A DNA stretch of 64,000 nt from an uncultured Alphaproteobacteria bacterium (GTDB lineage: Bacteria; Pseudomonadota; Alphaproteobacteria; HIMB59; GCA-002718135): positions 62,001-126,000 of the forward strand of contig CACHSZ010000003.1 in the NCBI GenBank assembly GCA_902582755.1, written 5' to 3'. The notes beneath the pieces were generated by a model. The model had not been told where the DNA came from. It did no database searches and worked only from the letters and a program-made list of their open reading frames with translations. Position numbers and translations under genes: made by a program. Shown here one piece after another: positions 1 through 7,468 of the stretch. How positions within the stretch are numbered: position 1 is the first letter of the stretch; the number at the start of each line of letters is the position of its first letter.

Positions 1-91
1 ATTAAAAACTATAATTATTATTAAAATTAAATACTTTTAATATTTCATTAACAATTTCATAATATTATCCAAATTGATTACAATTAAAAAA

Positions 92-99
92 AAGGAGGT
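92..99 (+). promoter_or_regulatory. Strong Shine-Dalgarno site
   Basis: AAGGAGGT lies 3-4 bases before the ATG at 103. Nearly perfect 16S complementarity is uncommon among the starts examined in this window and otherwise marks mainly transport binding-protein genes, so the downstream gene is probably well translated. The rest of 1-102 is A/T-rich upstream sequence with no other feature I can support. Confidence 0.7.
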
Positions 100-102
100 A
101 AC

Positions 103-717
103 ATGATTGTAGGAAGTTGGACATACAGCATATCAAACTCAAATGCTATAAAAGCATTTAATACTGCTGCTACTTATTTTAAAAAATATGGTGCGATTGG
201 AGCATCAATTGGAAATCATCTTGGTAGGGATAACGGACTATACAGTGTGAATATAGGATATGAAAATTATGCTCATTTTGGTGAAGTTGATGATCAAATC
301 TCTAATGATGAAAATTGGGCAAAAGATATGGAGCCATATTTTTCAGACACAAAGTGGGAAACAAATAACTTTTATGAACCTATGATTCATACTATGCCAT
401 CAGATGCTGGGATTAAACCAGTTTTTGCTAATTGGATGTTTTTTCATAAAGATATCAATTTAATAAAAGAAAAAGGTGATATTTTTATAAAGGCATGGAT
501 GGATAATGGTGCAACAGGTGGCAGTGTAGGAACATTAAATGGAAAAGATAATGGGTCCTATGGATTTAGTGTACGATTTAATAACATGAAAGAGTATGGA
601 GCTGCTCAAGACAAATTAAATGGAGATGATTATTGGTCTAATCATAAAGAATTTTTGGATGAGGTAGAACCACAAGGAATGAGTCTAGTACGAATACTAG
701 AAACCACCTGGGAGTAA
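103..717 (+). CDS. Hypothetical protein with an internally duplicated domain
   Basis: A 204-residue protein that I do not recognise. It is made of two similar halves: residues about 30-72 and 136-178 both carry a G-x-x-G-x-S-x-G core, then DNG followed by an aromatic residue, and both end in a tryptophan-containing NW or YW. The size and the alternating hydrophobic pattern would suit two ferredoxin-like (dimeric alpha-beta barrel or NIPSNAP-like) units fused in one chain, but that fold is inference. There is no signal peptide and no membrane segment, so it is probably cytoplasmic. The start is fixed by an AAGGAGGT site just upstream. A hairpin follows the stop, so it looks monocistronic. No catalytic residue can be named. 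Confidence 0.85.
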   Translation: MIVGSWTYSISNSNAIKAFNTAATYFKKYGAIGASIGNHLGRDNGLYSVNIGYENYAHFGEVDDQISNDENWAKDMEPYFSDTKWETNNFYEPMIHTMPSDAGIKPVFANWMFFHKDINLIKEKGDIFIKAWMDNGATGGSVGTLNGKDNGSYGFSVRFNNMKEYGAAQDKLNGDDYWSNHKEFLDEVEPQGMSLVRILETTWE

Positions 718-732
718 TTTATTAAAAAGTAA

Positions 733-758
733 AATTAGCGGATATTGATCCGCTAATT
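733..758 (+). terminator. Hairpin after the first gene
   Basis: An 11-bp perfect stem (AATTAGCGGAT with its complement) closes a 4-base ATTG loop. The following bases ACATTTCTTTT are only moderately T-rich. It lies 15 bases after the stop at 717 and before tRNA-Thr, so it probably ends the first transcript. Confidence 0.7.
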
Positions 759-802
759 ACATTTCTTTTCTTAAATAAATTTTGTGATATTACTCATTTT
801 AA

Positions 803-877
803 GCTGATATAGTATAATGGTTATTACAGGCCGTTGGTAACGGTCAGATCCAAGTTCGATTCTCGGTATCAGCACCA
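803..877 (+). tRNA. tRNA-Thr (anticodon GGU)
   Basis: The acceptor stem GCTGATA/TATCAGC (803-809 with 867-873), the A discriminator at 874 and an encoded CCA (875-877) are visible. The anticodon arm 829-845 gives the loop TTGGTAA with anticodon GGT at 836-838. The T loop is TTCGATT (855-861). G1-C72, C2-G71 and the GGU anticodon are known threonine identity elements, and as I recall the acceptor stem matches that of E. coli tRNA-Thr(GGU). The D arm is short (3 bp). The T stem CCAAG/CTCGG contains an A-C mismatch at its middle pair (852 with 864). The DUF4174 gene starts 6 bases after CCA. Confidence 0.93.
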
Positions 878-883
878 TTTTTA

Positions 884-1270
884 ATGAAATATATTTTTAT
901 AATATTAATTTTATTCTTAAGTATAGAGATTATGGCTAAACAAATTTCAGAACTCAATTGGAAAAAAAGATTACTACTTGTATCTTATCAAAATGAAAAT
1001 GATCTGATATTTGATCAAAGTACAAAATTTATTTCCAATTACAAATGTGAAATTAATGAAAGAAATTTAAAAATTATTTTTTTTAAAAATTTTAAAAATA
1101 AAGAATACGCAACTCCCATTTTTATTGAAGATAAATATGGTATCTGGCTAATTGGTTATGATGGCAATATAAAAGATTATACGGAAGATGATAAAATATT
1201 TTTAGGATTGTTTGATCTTATAGATTCGATGCCAATGAGAAAAAATGAAATGATTGATGATAAATGCTAG
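884..1270 (+). CDS. DUF4174-family exported protein
   Basis: A 128-residue protein with an N-terminal signal-like segment (residues 1-18, lysine then a run of I/L/F ending IMA). It matches the general pattern of DUF4174: an L-x-x-L-x-W-K-x-R opening, a central GYDG and a C-terminal L-I-D-S-M-P-M-R-x-x-E-M motif. The biochemical function of the family is unknown; the fold is thought to be thioredoxin-like. There is no redox CxxC; cysteines occur only at residue 55 and at the C-terminus. The ATG comes only 6 bases after the encoded CCA of tRNA-Thr, leaving no room for its own ribosome site outside the tRNA. It is therefore probably co-transcribed with the tRNA and released by tRNA 3' processing. 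Confidence 0.8.
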   Translation: MKYIFIILILFLSIEIMAKQISELNWKKRLLLVSYQNENDLIFDQSTKFISNYKCEINERNLKIIFFKNFKNKEYATPIFIEDKYGIWLIGYDGNIKDYTEDDKIFLGLFDLIDSMPMRKNEMIDDKC

Positions 1271-1274
1271 AGAT

Positions 1275-2438
1275 CTATTTTTGAATATTTTCGTAAATAC
1301 TTTTCTCAATCTCAGAATAGGCTCTTAAAGATACTTCGTTCATATATGGTAACATTTGCATAAATATTGCACATCCTATTTTGTTTTCAAAATCAATCCA
1401 AAAAAAACTATTAAAGATTCCTGTCCAAAAAATACTTCCTATTGGCCTACCTTCAAGAGTTTTATTTTTATTTATCATAAAACCATATCCAAATTTTTTT
1501 TCAATATTATCATCGTAATCTAAGGAAGCGGATAACTCTTGATCAACTGAAGGCATCCTTTTTACTTCAAGATCTCCTATTTGATTAGTTTTCATCAAAT
1601 TGATAGATTCTTGAGATAATATGTTATTTTTTTCACTCAAAAATATACGCATAAATTTTGCATAATCTTGTGCGTTTGAAAATAAACCGCCTCCTCCTGC
1701 ATGAAATAACCTATTAATTTTTTCTTCTTGATAAAAAGTAATGTCTTTATTAAGCGTTAATTTATTGTCTAAATAATCATAAACAAAAGCCAAATTTTCA
1801 AATTTATTTTCATCCAAATGAAAGGTAGTATTATTCATTCCAATTTTATCAAATAAGTTTTCTTTCATATAATCATTTAATTTTTGATTAGATAATTTTT
1901 CTATTACATGTCCAAGTAGATCAATTCCAATTCCATAATTCCATCTTGTACCTGGTTCAAATAAAATAGGTGCATCAAGAAAATCCCCTCCATCATCTTT
2001 TAAATCTTGTAATAATTGATTATCTACTAAATATTTAATTTCAGCATTAAGAAATTGATAACCATACCCTGACGTATGAGTTAAGAGATGTTTGATTTTA
2101 ATTTTTGATTTAGGTTTTTTATACTGAACATTGTTATCAACAATTTCAATAATTTTTACATCAGCGAAGCGTCTATCGATATCCTCAAGGTTGGTTTCTA
2201 GACTTATTAAGTTTTTTTCAATTAGTTGAAAAATACATAATGAGGTAATTGGTTTCGTCATTGATGCTATTCTTACTATTGAGTTTTCATTAAAAGATGT
2301 CATTTTTTTTAAATGTGTATGGCCATGGTATTGTTCAAAAATATTTTTGTCTTTATTTGTTATTATTACTGATAAACAAGGAATCTTATTATTATCAAAG
2401 ATATTTTTAATTTTGGTACTTAGTATTGTGAAATCCAT
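1275..2438 (-). CDS. Serine hydrolase, beta-lactamase/EstB family
   Basis: A 387-residue protein of the class C beta-lactamase-like superfamily (PF00144). The SxxK catalytic tetrad SMTK is at residues 59-62, the tyrosine motif WNYGIG puts its Tyr near 168, and the third motif HAGGG is near 246-250. Known family members are esterases, D-aminopeptidases and peptidoglycan-active enzymes, so the substrate cannot be assigned. No signal peptide is seen, which favours a cytoplasmic esterase-like role over a beta-lactamase. The gene is convergent with the DUF4174 gene (4 bases between stops). It lies downstream of the small membrane protein at 2480-2878 on the same strand, with a 41-base gap. Confidence 0.88.
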   Translation of the reverse strand: MDFTILSTKIKNIFDNNKIPCLSVIITNKDKNIFEQYHGHTHLKKMTSFNENSIVRIASMTKPITSLCIFQLIEKNLISLETNLEDIDRRFADVKIIEIVDNNVQYKKPKSKIKIKHLLTHTSGYGYQFLNAEIKYLVDNQLLQDLKDDGGDFLDAPILFEPGTRWNYGIGIDLLGHVIEKLSNQKLNDYMKENLFDKIGMNNTTFHLDENKFENLAFVYDYLDNKLTLNKDITFYQEEKINRLFHAGGGGLFSNAQDYAKFMRIFLSEKNNILSQESINLMKTNQIGDLEVKRMPSVDQELSASLDYDDNIEKKFGYGFMINKNKTLEGRPIGSIFWTGIFNSFFWIDFENKIGCAIFMQMLPYMNEVSLRAYSEIEKSIYENIQK

Positions 2439-2479
2439 ATAATCAAAAAAGATTTTATAATTATTCTAATATAATAATA

Positions 2480-2878
2480 TTACATTTTTTTAAAATTATT
2501 TATTATCAATAGTAAATTTAGAAGAGTGATTAGCGAAAATAAAAATGCATTTATACTAATTGTTTGTAAGTTAGTTTCCCCTGGGCTGTTTGTTATGACA
2601 TATCTCCAGAAATTAATAGATACTAAAAACTGTAATACGAAAATACAATAAATAAGAGGTGATTGTTTATCAATTCCTCTAAAAATAATCGTTATTAGTG
2701 CTACTACAAAAGATAAAAAAATTATGCCAATTATCTCAGATAATCCTGCAACTGCATGATTAAAGAAACCTAAATTATTTAAAGCAAATTCATCAGTGTA
2801 TACAAGAAGTTGGATTGAATAGTATGAAAAAAAAATAATATTAATGATGATAATTAAAAGATCTATTTTTTTGATCAT
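2480..2878 (-). CDS. Small membrane protein of unknown function
   Basis: A 132-residue protein with four predicted hydrophobic helices (about residues 6-26, 43-66, 74-95 and 107-128), short polar loops and a positively charged C-terminal tail. I do not recognise the family. It sits upstream of the serine hydrolase on the same strand and diverges from the glutathione-transferase gene with only 35 bases between the start codons. No export signal other than the first helix is seen. Confidence 0.7.
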   Translation of the reverse strand: MIKKIDLLIIIINIIFFSYYSIQLLVYTDEFALNNLGFFNHAVAGLSEIIGIIFLSFVVALITIIFRGIDKQSPLIYCIFVLQFLVSINFWRYVITNSPGETNLQTISINAFLFSLITLLNLLLIINNFKKM

Positions 2879-2913
2879 AACTGTGTATCATAGATCATAA
2901 TTAAAAAATCAAT

Positions 2914-3570
2914 ATGGAAATTACATTATACTATTTCAAAATACCTTTTTGGAGAGCTGAGGTTGCGCGTTTAGCCCTATTTATTGGTGATATTCCTTTC
3001 AAAGATTATCGCTTTGAAAGTCAAGATACGGAAGCGCTAAAAAAAGATGGGAAACTTCCTAACGGGCTAATAGCACCATTTAAGCAGTTACCAGTTTTAG
3101 ATGTTGATGGTATAATTTTTGCACAAACTGGAGCAATTGCCAGATTTTGTGGAAAGTTATCAGGTTTATATCCAAAAAATAATGATTTTGAAGCAGCACA
3201 AATTGATCAAATAATTGATGCAGCACAAGACATTAACTATCTAGTAACTCTGTCTGGCAGAGATAAAGAAAAGGAAAGATTAGAATTAGCTAGAAAAATA
3301 TTAGCAACAAAACATTTACCAAAATGGTTTCAATTTCTTGAAAATTTACTTTTAGAAAATAAAGATTCTAATTTCTTTGTTGGTAAAAAAATTTCTATTG
3401 CTGATTTAGCAATTTGGAGATTGCTGGGATGGTTAAGTTCAGGCCTTTTAGATGGTGTTCCAGCTAACATATTAGAACCCTATGAGAAATTAAATAAATT
3501 GAGAGAAGAAGTGTATAAGCATCCAAAAGTTAATGAATGGATGCTTAAAACGTATGGAAAAATAATTTAA
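2914..3570 (+). CDS. Glutathione S-transferase family protein
   Basis: A 218-residue protein with the two-domain GST layout. The N-terminal thioredoxin-like half begins MEITLYYF and contains KQLPVLDVDG (the cis-proline region) and the glutathione-contacting AQTGAIARF near residues 70-78. The helical C-terminal half carries the conserved FFVGKKISIADLAIW motif around 150-165. The aromatic pair near position 6-7 resembles the tyrosine-type, sigma-like GSTs. The substrate is unknown. It diverges from the small membrane protein and converges with the GYD gene (9 bases apart). Confidence 0.88.
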   Translation: MEITLYYFKIPFWRAEVARLALFIGDIPFKDYRFESQDTEALKKDGKLPNGLIAPFKQLPVLDVDGIIFAQTGAIARFCGKLSGLYPKNNDFEAAQIDQIIDAAQDINYLVTLSGRDKEKERLELARKILATKHLPKWFQFLENLLLENKDSNFFVGKKISIADLAIWRLLGWLSSGLLDGVPANILEPYEKLNKLREEVYKHPKVNEWMLKTYGKII

Positions 3571-3578
3571 AGTAATTC

Positions 3579-3899
3579 TTAAGTTTTTTTATAAGTTCCA
3601 GAGGCTTCCACTGCTTTTTTTACAGTACTAACCATATCAAATTTGGTATCTAAAATGATTAATTCATTTAACATTCCTGATTGTAAAGCTGTAACCTTCA
3701 TGGCAAGCATTGTTTCATAATCACCTTCTGCTGTAGCAATCATGTCAAAGTCACCTCTTACAAATTCTAAACTATGTAATTTACCTCCAGCTTTTTCAGC
3801 AGCACTTCCAACAATCGCTGCTCTATCTTGATCTGGATTACTCATATAACCTTTAACGTATTCTGGACTTAATTTTCCGATTAAATAAAATTTATTCAT
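3579..3899 (-). CDS. GYD-domain protein
   Basis: A 106-residue protein fitting the GYD family (PF08734) in length and pattern: a KLSPEYVKGY opening, a central GDFDMIATAEG segment and an alternating alpha/beta profile typical of a dimeric alpha-beta barrel. The biochemical role of the family is not established. An AAAGGAGT ribosome site precedes the ATG on the minus strand, one of the minority of genes here with a clear site. It diverges from pdxJ across a 74-base A/T-rich gap that should hold both promoters. Confidence 0.85.
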   Translation of the reverse strand: MNKFYLIGKLSPEYVKGYMSNPDQDRAAIVGSAAEKAGGKLHSLEFVRGDFDMIATAEGDYETMLAMKVTALQSGMLNELIILDTKFDMVSTVKKAVEASGTYKKT

Positions 3900-3973
3900 A
3901 TTACTCCTTTCAATTTGATGTTATTGATTAATAAAAATAATAAGTGAAGTTAAAATAAAAAAATTAATAAATT

Positions 3974-4708
3974 ATGACAGCTTTAAGCGTAAATGTGAAT
4001 AAATTTGCTTTAGTGAGAAATGCAAGAGGTGCTGACTTACCAAACTTGATTGATATTAGTAATAAATGTTTAAACTTTGGTGCTGATGGAATTACAGTAC
4101 ACCCTCGCCCTGATGAAAGACATGCAAAATTTTCTGACCTAGAGCCATTAAAAAATTTATTGGCAAAATTTGAAAATAAAGAGTTCAATATTGAAGGATA
4201 TCCATCAGATTTTTTTGTTAAAAAAGTAATTGAGGTTAAACCAGATCAAGTCACATTAGTGCCAGATCCACCTGGTGCATTAACCTCTTCATTTGGTTGG
4301 GATTGTCATGAAAATAAAGAATTTCTTCGAGATATTGTTAGTGAATTTAAAAAAAATAAAATTCGTGTTTCAATTTTTATAAATCCATCGATTAAAACAC
4401 TGGAAAATTTAGAAGTTATACAAACTGATAGAGTTGAACTTTATACATACGATTATGCTCATAATTTTATAGAGAATAAAGATACTGCCATAAAGTCCTA
4501 TATAGATGTATCAACATATTTAAAAAAAGAATTTCCTAAAATTAAATTAAATGCAGGCCATGATTTAAATTTGGAAAATTTAAAATTTTTCTTAGAAAAT
4601 ATTAATGATATCGAAGAAGTTTCAATAGGTCATGCTCTGATCTGTGATACCTTTGAATTTGGTTTAGAAAAAACAATTAAAAAATATTTATCTCTAACAA
4701 AAAATTAA
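3974..4708 (+). CDS. pdxJ: Pyridoxine 5'-phosphate synthase PdxJ
   Basis: Condenses 1-deoxy-D-xylulose 5-phosphate with 3-amino-2-oxopropyl phosphate to form pyridoxine 5'-phosphate, the last ring-forming step of DXP-dependent vitamin B6 synthesis in the cytoplasm. The 244-residue length is normal. Diagnostic segments are LSVNVNKFALVRNARG near the N-terminus, GADGITVHPRPDERH near residues 37-51 (active-site His and Arg), QVTLVPDPPG and the late LNAGHDLN phosphate-binding stretch. The LysE-type gene begins immediately after its stop codon, so the two are probably co-transcribed. Confidence 0.96.
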   Translation: MTALSVNVNKFALVRNARGADLPNLIDISNKCLNFGADGITVHPRPDERHAKFSDLEPLKNLLAKFENKEFNIEGYPSDFFVKKVIEVKPDQVTLVPDPPGALTSSFGWDCHENKEFLRDIVSEFKKNKIRVSIFINPSIKTLENLEVIQTDRVELYTYDYAHNFIENKDTAIKSYIDVSTYLKKEFPKIKLNAGHDLNLENLKFFLENINDIEEVSIGHALICDTFEFGLEKTIKKYLSLTKN

Positions 4709-5326
4709 ATGACTTTTATCTTTTGGCTTCAATTTGCCTTAGTATGTATTGCTGGAGCTATGTCTCCTGGGCCTAGTTTGGCATTAATTATCAGAAACAG
4801 TGTTACAATTAATAGATATGCTGGCATTCTGACTTCTATTGGTCACGGGATTGGTATGGGGGTGTACGCAATTTTTGCAGTAACTGGTCTAATAATTATT
4901 TTAACAACAAATGAAATACTATTTCAATTTATACAAATTATTGGAATTCTATTTTTATTATTTATAGGCTTCCAATTTCTTTTTAAAAAAAATCAAGAAA
5001 TTGACCATATAAATAATCAAAAACATTTTAATTCATTCTTACAGGGATTTTCTATAGCAATTTTAAATCCTAAAATTCTCATATGGTTTTCTGCAGTATT
5101 TTCACAATTTGTAAAAATAGATGCATCTTTTTTTTCACACTCAATTCTTGTCATTACTGCATCTTTAATAGATGGTATTTGGTATATTATAGTTACAGTT
5201 ATAGTAACAAGTTACGGAATGGGCAATTTTTTTCAGAGAAGAAAAAAATTTATTCAAAAAACATCGGGAATAATTTTAGTTTTAATTGGTATACTTCTAA
5301 TTATAGATTTCTTCCAAAACTCTTAA
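4709..5326 (+). CDS. LysE/RhtB-family amino acid exporter
   Basis: A 205-residue integral membrane protein with the family signature near the N-terminus (GAMSPGPSLALIIRNS) and about five or six hydrophobic helices. LysE/RhtB proteins export amino acids or their derivatives; the substrate cannot be read from sequence. Its ATG abuts the pdxJ stop (TAAATG), indicating translational coupling. The last 30 bases overlap tail-to-tail with the M19 dipeptidase gene on the other strand. Confidence 0.92.
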   Translation: MTFIFWLQFALVCIAGAMSPGPSLALIIRNSVTINRYAGILTSIGHGIGMGVYAIFAVTGLIIILTTNEILFQFIQIIGILFLLFIGFQFLFKKNQEIDHINNQKHFNSFLQGFSIAILNPKILIWFSAVFSQFVKIDASFFSHSILVITASLIDGIWYIIVTVIVTSYGMGNFFQRRKKFIQKTSGIILVLIGILLIIDFFQNS

Positions 5327-6379
5327 GATATTTTTACCCATAATTTTTTCAATTTCAGTATTTTTATATCCTCTTTTTTCTAAACTTTCTTGAATTATCA
5401 TGTGATCTAGACAATCGCTCCATTTATTTGGCAAACAATCAAGACCATCATAATCACTGCCTATACCAACATAATCAATACCTATTTGATTAATTACATA
5501 CTCAATATGATCAACAAATATTTCAATACTCGGACATATATTTTCTAATTTTTTTTGGAGAAAATGTTGTTTTGCGATCCATTGAGATGTTTTGTTTGAA
5601 TATTTTCTTTCAATAGAATTTAATTCATCAATATATTTTTTTCTTTCTTCGGTTTCTCTTTCTTTAAAAGATTTATCAATAAAGAAAGGGTATGGATTAA
5701 GACCAATCAAACCTTTTACTTTTTTAATAGCTTCAATTTGATCATCTTTTAAATTACGAAAATGAGGACACAAATTATAAACACTAGAATGTGAGGCTAT
5801 AAAAGGTTTAGTACTTATTGATGCAATATCCCAAAAACTTTTCTCTCCAATGTGCGAAACATCAACTAACACATTATTATCTTGGCAAATAGAAATAACT
5901 TCTTTCCCAAATTCATTTAAGCCATGGCTTTTCAGCTTTGAAGAATTGTATGTCTCATCATAATTTGATGAAACCCATTCCAAAGAATGGTTCCAGGTTG
6001 GGCCGAAATAGAAAAGACCCCTTTCAATAAAATGATATAAATTATTAATATCATTTTCTAAACCCTCTCCACCTTCCATTGAAATTGGAAGCATTAACTT
6101 ATTTTTTTCTATTGCTTCTCTAATATCCGAGAGTTTTTTTGGAATGACAATTTCTTCATGTGATGAAATTCTTTCAATCTCATCATACATTTTATCAGCT
6201 CTTTTAAAAAAATTTGGTTCTTTAGAATTACTTGAGACCCAAATAATTAAAATTTCTAAATCAATTTCAGATTTTAATAACCTTGGTATATCCGTATGCC
6301 CGTGCGATGTAGGTTTAGTAACATCTTCACCTTCAATAACTCTTTGCACAAGATCATTATGCAAGTCAGCTACAAACAT
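5297..6379 (-). CDS. Membrane dipeptidase-like hydrolase (peptidase M19)
   Basis: A 360-residue zinc peptidase of the renal dipeptidase family, which hydrolyses dipeptides, often with D- or dehydro-residues at the C-terminal position. Visible metal-site motifs are DLHNDL at residues 5-10, SMEGGEG near 100 (bridging Glu), VDVSHIGE (His), ASHSSV (His) and the late GIGSDYDG (Asp). There is no signal peptide, so it is likely cytoplasmic as in other bacterial members. It lies 4 bases downstream of the cyclophilin gene on the same strand, and its 3' end runs 30 bases into the LysE-type gene. Confidence 0.93.
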   Translation of the reverse strand: MFVADLHNDLVQRVIEGEDVTKPTSHGHTDIPRLLKSEIDLEILIIWVSSNSKEPNFFKRADKMYDEIERISSHEEIVIPKKLSDIREAIEKNKLMLPISMEGGEGLENDINNLYHFIERGLFYFGPTWNHSLEWVSSNYDETYNSSKLKSHGLNEFGKEVISICQDNNVLVDVSHIGEKSFWDIASISTKPFIASHSSVYNLCPHFRNLKDDQIEAIKKVKGLIGLNPYPFFIDKSFKERETEERKKYIDELNSIERKYSNKTSQWIAKQHFLQKKLENICPSIEIFVDHIEYVINQIGIDYVGIGSDYDGLDCLPNKWSDCLDHMIIQESLEKRGYKNTEIEKIMGKNILRVLEEIYN

Positions 6380-6383
6380 TTAA

Positions 6384-6950
6384 TTATTTAATAATCTCCA
6401 TTTTAATAATTTTATCTGGATCGGCAGGTGGTTCACCTCTTGTGATATTATCTACATATTCCATACCTTCGGTAACTTGAGCCCAAACAGTATATTGACC
6501 GTCTAGAAAAGAGCAGTCATTAAAACAAATGAAAAATTGACTATTAGCACTATTTGGATTTTGAGCTCTGGCCATGGACACTGCCCCTCTTCCATGATTT
6601 TCTGAAGAGAATTCAGCTACTATATCAGGAAGTTTTGAACCACCTGTACCGGCTCTTGATAGATTAAAATCGTCATTAGTTGAATTTCCAAATTCTACAT
6701 CTCCCGTCTGAGCCATAAAACCATCAATCACTCTATGAAAAACGACTCCATCATACTGACCTTCTTCAATAAGTTGCTTAATTTGTTTGACATGTTTTGG
6801 TGCTACATCTGGTTTTGTCTCTATTACAACAACACCATCTTTAAGTGTCATGTGTATAATATCTTTTTTTTCATCAGCCATTAAAATCTCTCCTTTTAAA
6901 AATATTGAGAAAATGAAGATGAAAATAAATAGTTTTTTAAATTTAATCAT
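6384..6950 (-). CDS. Cyclophilin-type peptidyl-prolyl isomerase
   Basis: Catalyses cis-trans isomerisation of prolyl bonds. The cyclophilin core is complete: VVFHRVIDGFMAQTGD (catalytic Arg and Phe/Met surroundings), ARAQNPNSANSQFFI and FLDGQYTVWAQVTEGM. The start is uncertain. The ATG at 6950 gives a hydrophobic leader (FKKLFIFIFIFSIFL) as in a periplasmic PpiA. An internal ATG at 6881, giving MADEKKD as in cytosolic PpiB, has the better ribosome site (AAGGAGA at 6895-6889). A GTG at 6971 is also in frame. The gene may therefore produce exported and cytosolic forms. It diverges from the RidA-like gene and is followed by the M19 gene. Confidence 0.93.
   Translation of the reverse strand: MIKFKKLFIFIFIFSIFLKGEILMADEKKDIIHMTLKDGVVVIETKPDVAPKHVKQIKQLIEEGQYDGVVFHRVIDGFMAQTGDVEFGNSTNDDFNLSRAGTGGSKLPDIVAEFSSENHGRGAVSMARAQNPNSANSQFFICFNDCSFLDGQYTVWAQVTEGMEYVDNITRGEPPADPDKIIKMEIIK
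6889..6895 (-). promoter_or_regulatory. Internal ribosome site in the cyclophilin gene
   Basis: AAGGAGA on the minus strand sits 7 bases before the in-frame ATG at 6881. It lies inside the stretch that would encode the end of the hydrophobic leader (LKGEILM), so it may direct synthesis of a leaderless isomerase. Confidence 0.5.
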
Positions 6951-6994
6951 ATTTGTTTTCTTTACCTTCACCCAAATTGTTTTATATATATGTA

Positions 6995-7459
6995 ATGCAC
7001 ATCTTTGAAGAAAATATCAAGAAATTAGATTTAAATATTCCTGATATGCCAACACCACTGGCAAATTACGTTCCTTATAAAGTTTCAGATAGTACTGTTT
7101 ATGTATCAGGTCAAGGACCAGTAATGGATGGAAAAATTCTCTATAGTGGAAAAGTTGGTGTAGATATTTCTGAAGAAGATGGAATTAAAGCAGCTGAAAT
7201 TTGCTGCATTAATATTATCGCAGCTCTAAAAACATCCATAAATGGTGATTGGGACAGATTAGACAGCTTTTTAAAACTTGGGGGTTTTGTTAATTGTAAT
7301 GACAACTTTACTGATCAACCTAAAATTATAAATGGAGCATCAGATTTATTAGTTAATATTTTTGGTGACAAAGGAAGACATGCGCGGTTCGCAGTTGGTT
7401 CAAATGCTCTTCCACTCAATATATCTGTTGAAATAGACGCAATAATTAAAATTAAATAA
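6995..7459 (+). CDS. RidA/YjgF-family protein
   Basis: A 154-residue protein of the RidA (YjgF/UK114) family, subgroup with the longer N-terminus (COG0251). RidA proper hydrolyses reactive enamines and imines released by PLP enzymes. Recognisable parts are the PTPLANYVPYKVSD opening, VYVSGQGPV, GIKAAEICCINIIAALK and the C-terminal NISVEIDAIIKI strand; the typical catalytic Arg region appears as GRHARFAVG. I take the ATG at 6995, because the upstream alternative at 6953 would run into the divergent gene and add unrelated residues. A FemAB-like gene follows after 9 bases. Confidence 0.9.
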   Translation: MHIFEENIKKLDLNIPDMPTPLANYVPYKVSDSTVYVSGQGPVMDGKILYSGKVGVDISEEDGIKAAEICCINIIAALKTSINGDWDRLDSFLKLGGFVNCNDNFTDQPKIINGASDLLVNIFGDKGRHARFAVGSNALPLNISVEIDAIIKIK

Positions 7460-7468
7460 ATACTCCAT

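Noticed and set aside
3964..4188. Minus-strand open frame of 74 codons inside pdxJ
   Set aside because: It lies antisense to a complete pdxJ, has no recognisable domain and no ribosome site; it is a shadow of the real gene.
5083..5343. 86-codon frame overlapping the LysE-type gene
   Set aside because: It is a different frame of a clear membrane exporter gene, with a composition typical of A/T-rich shadow frames.
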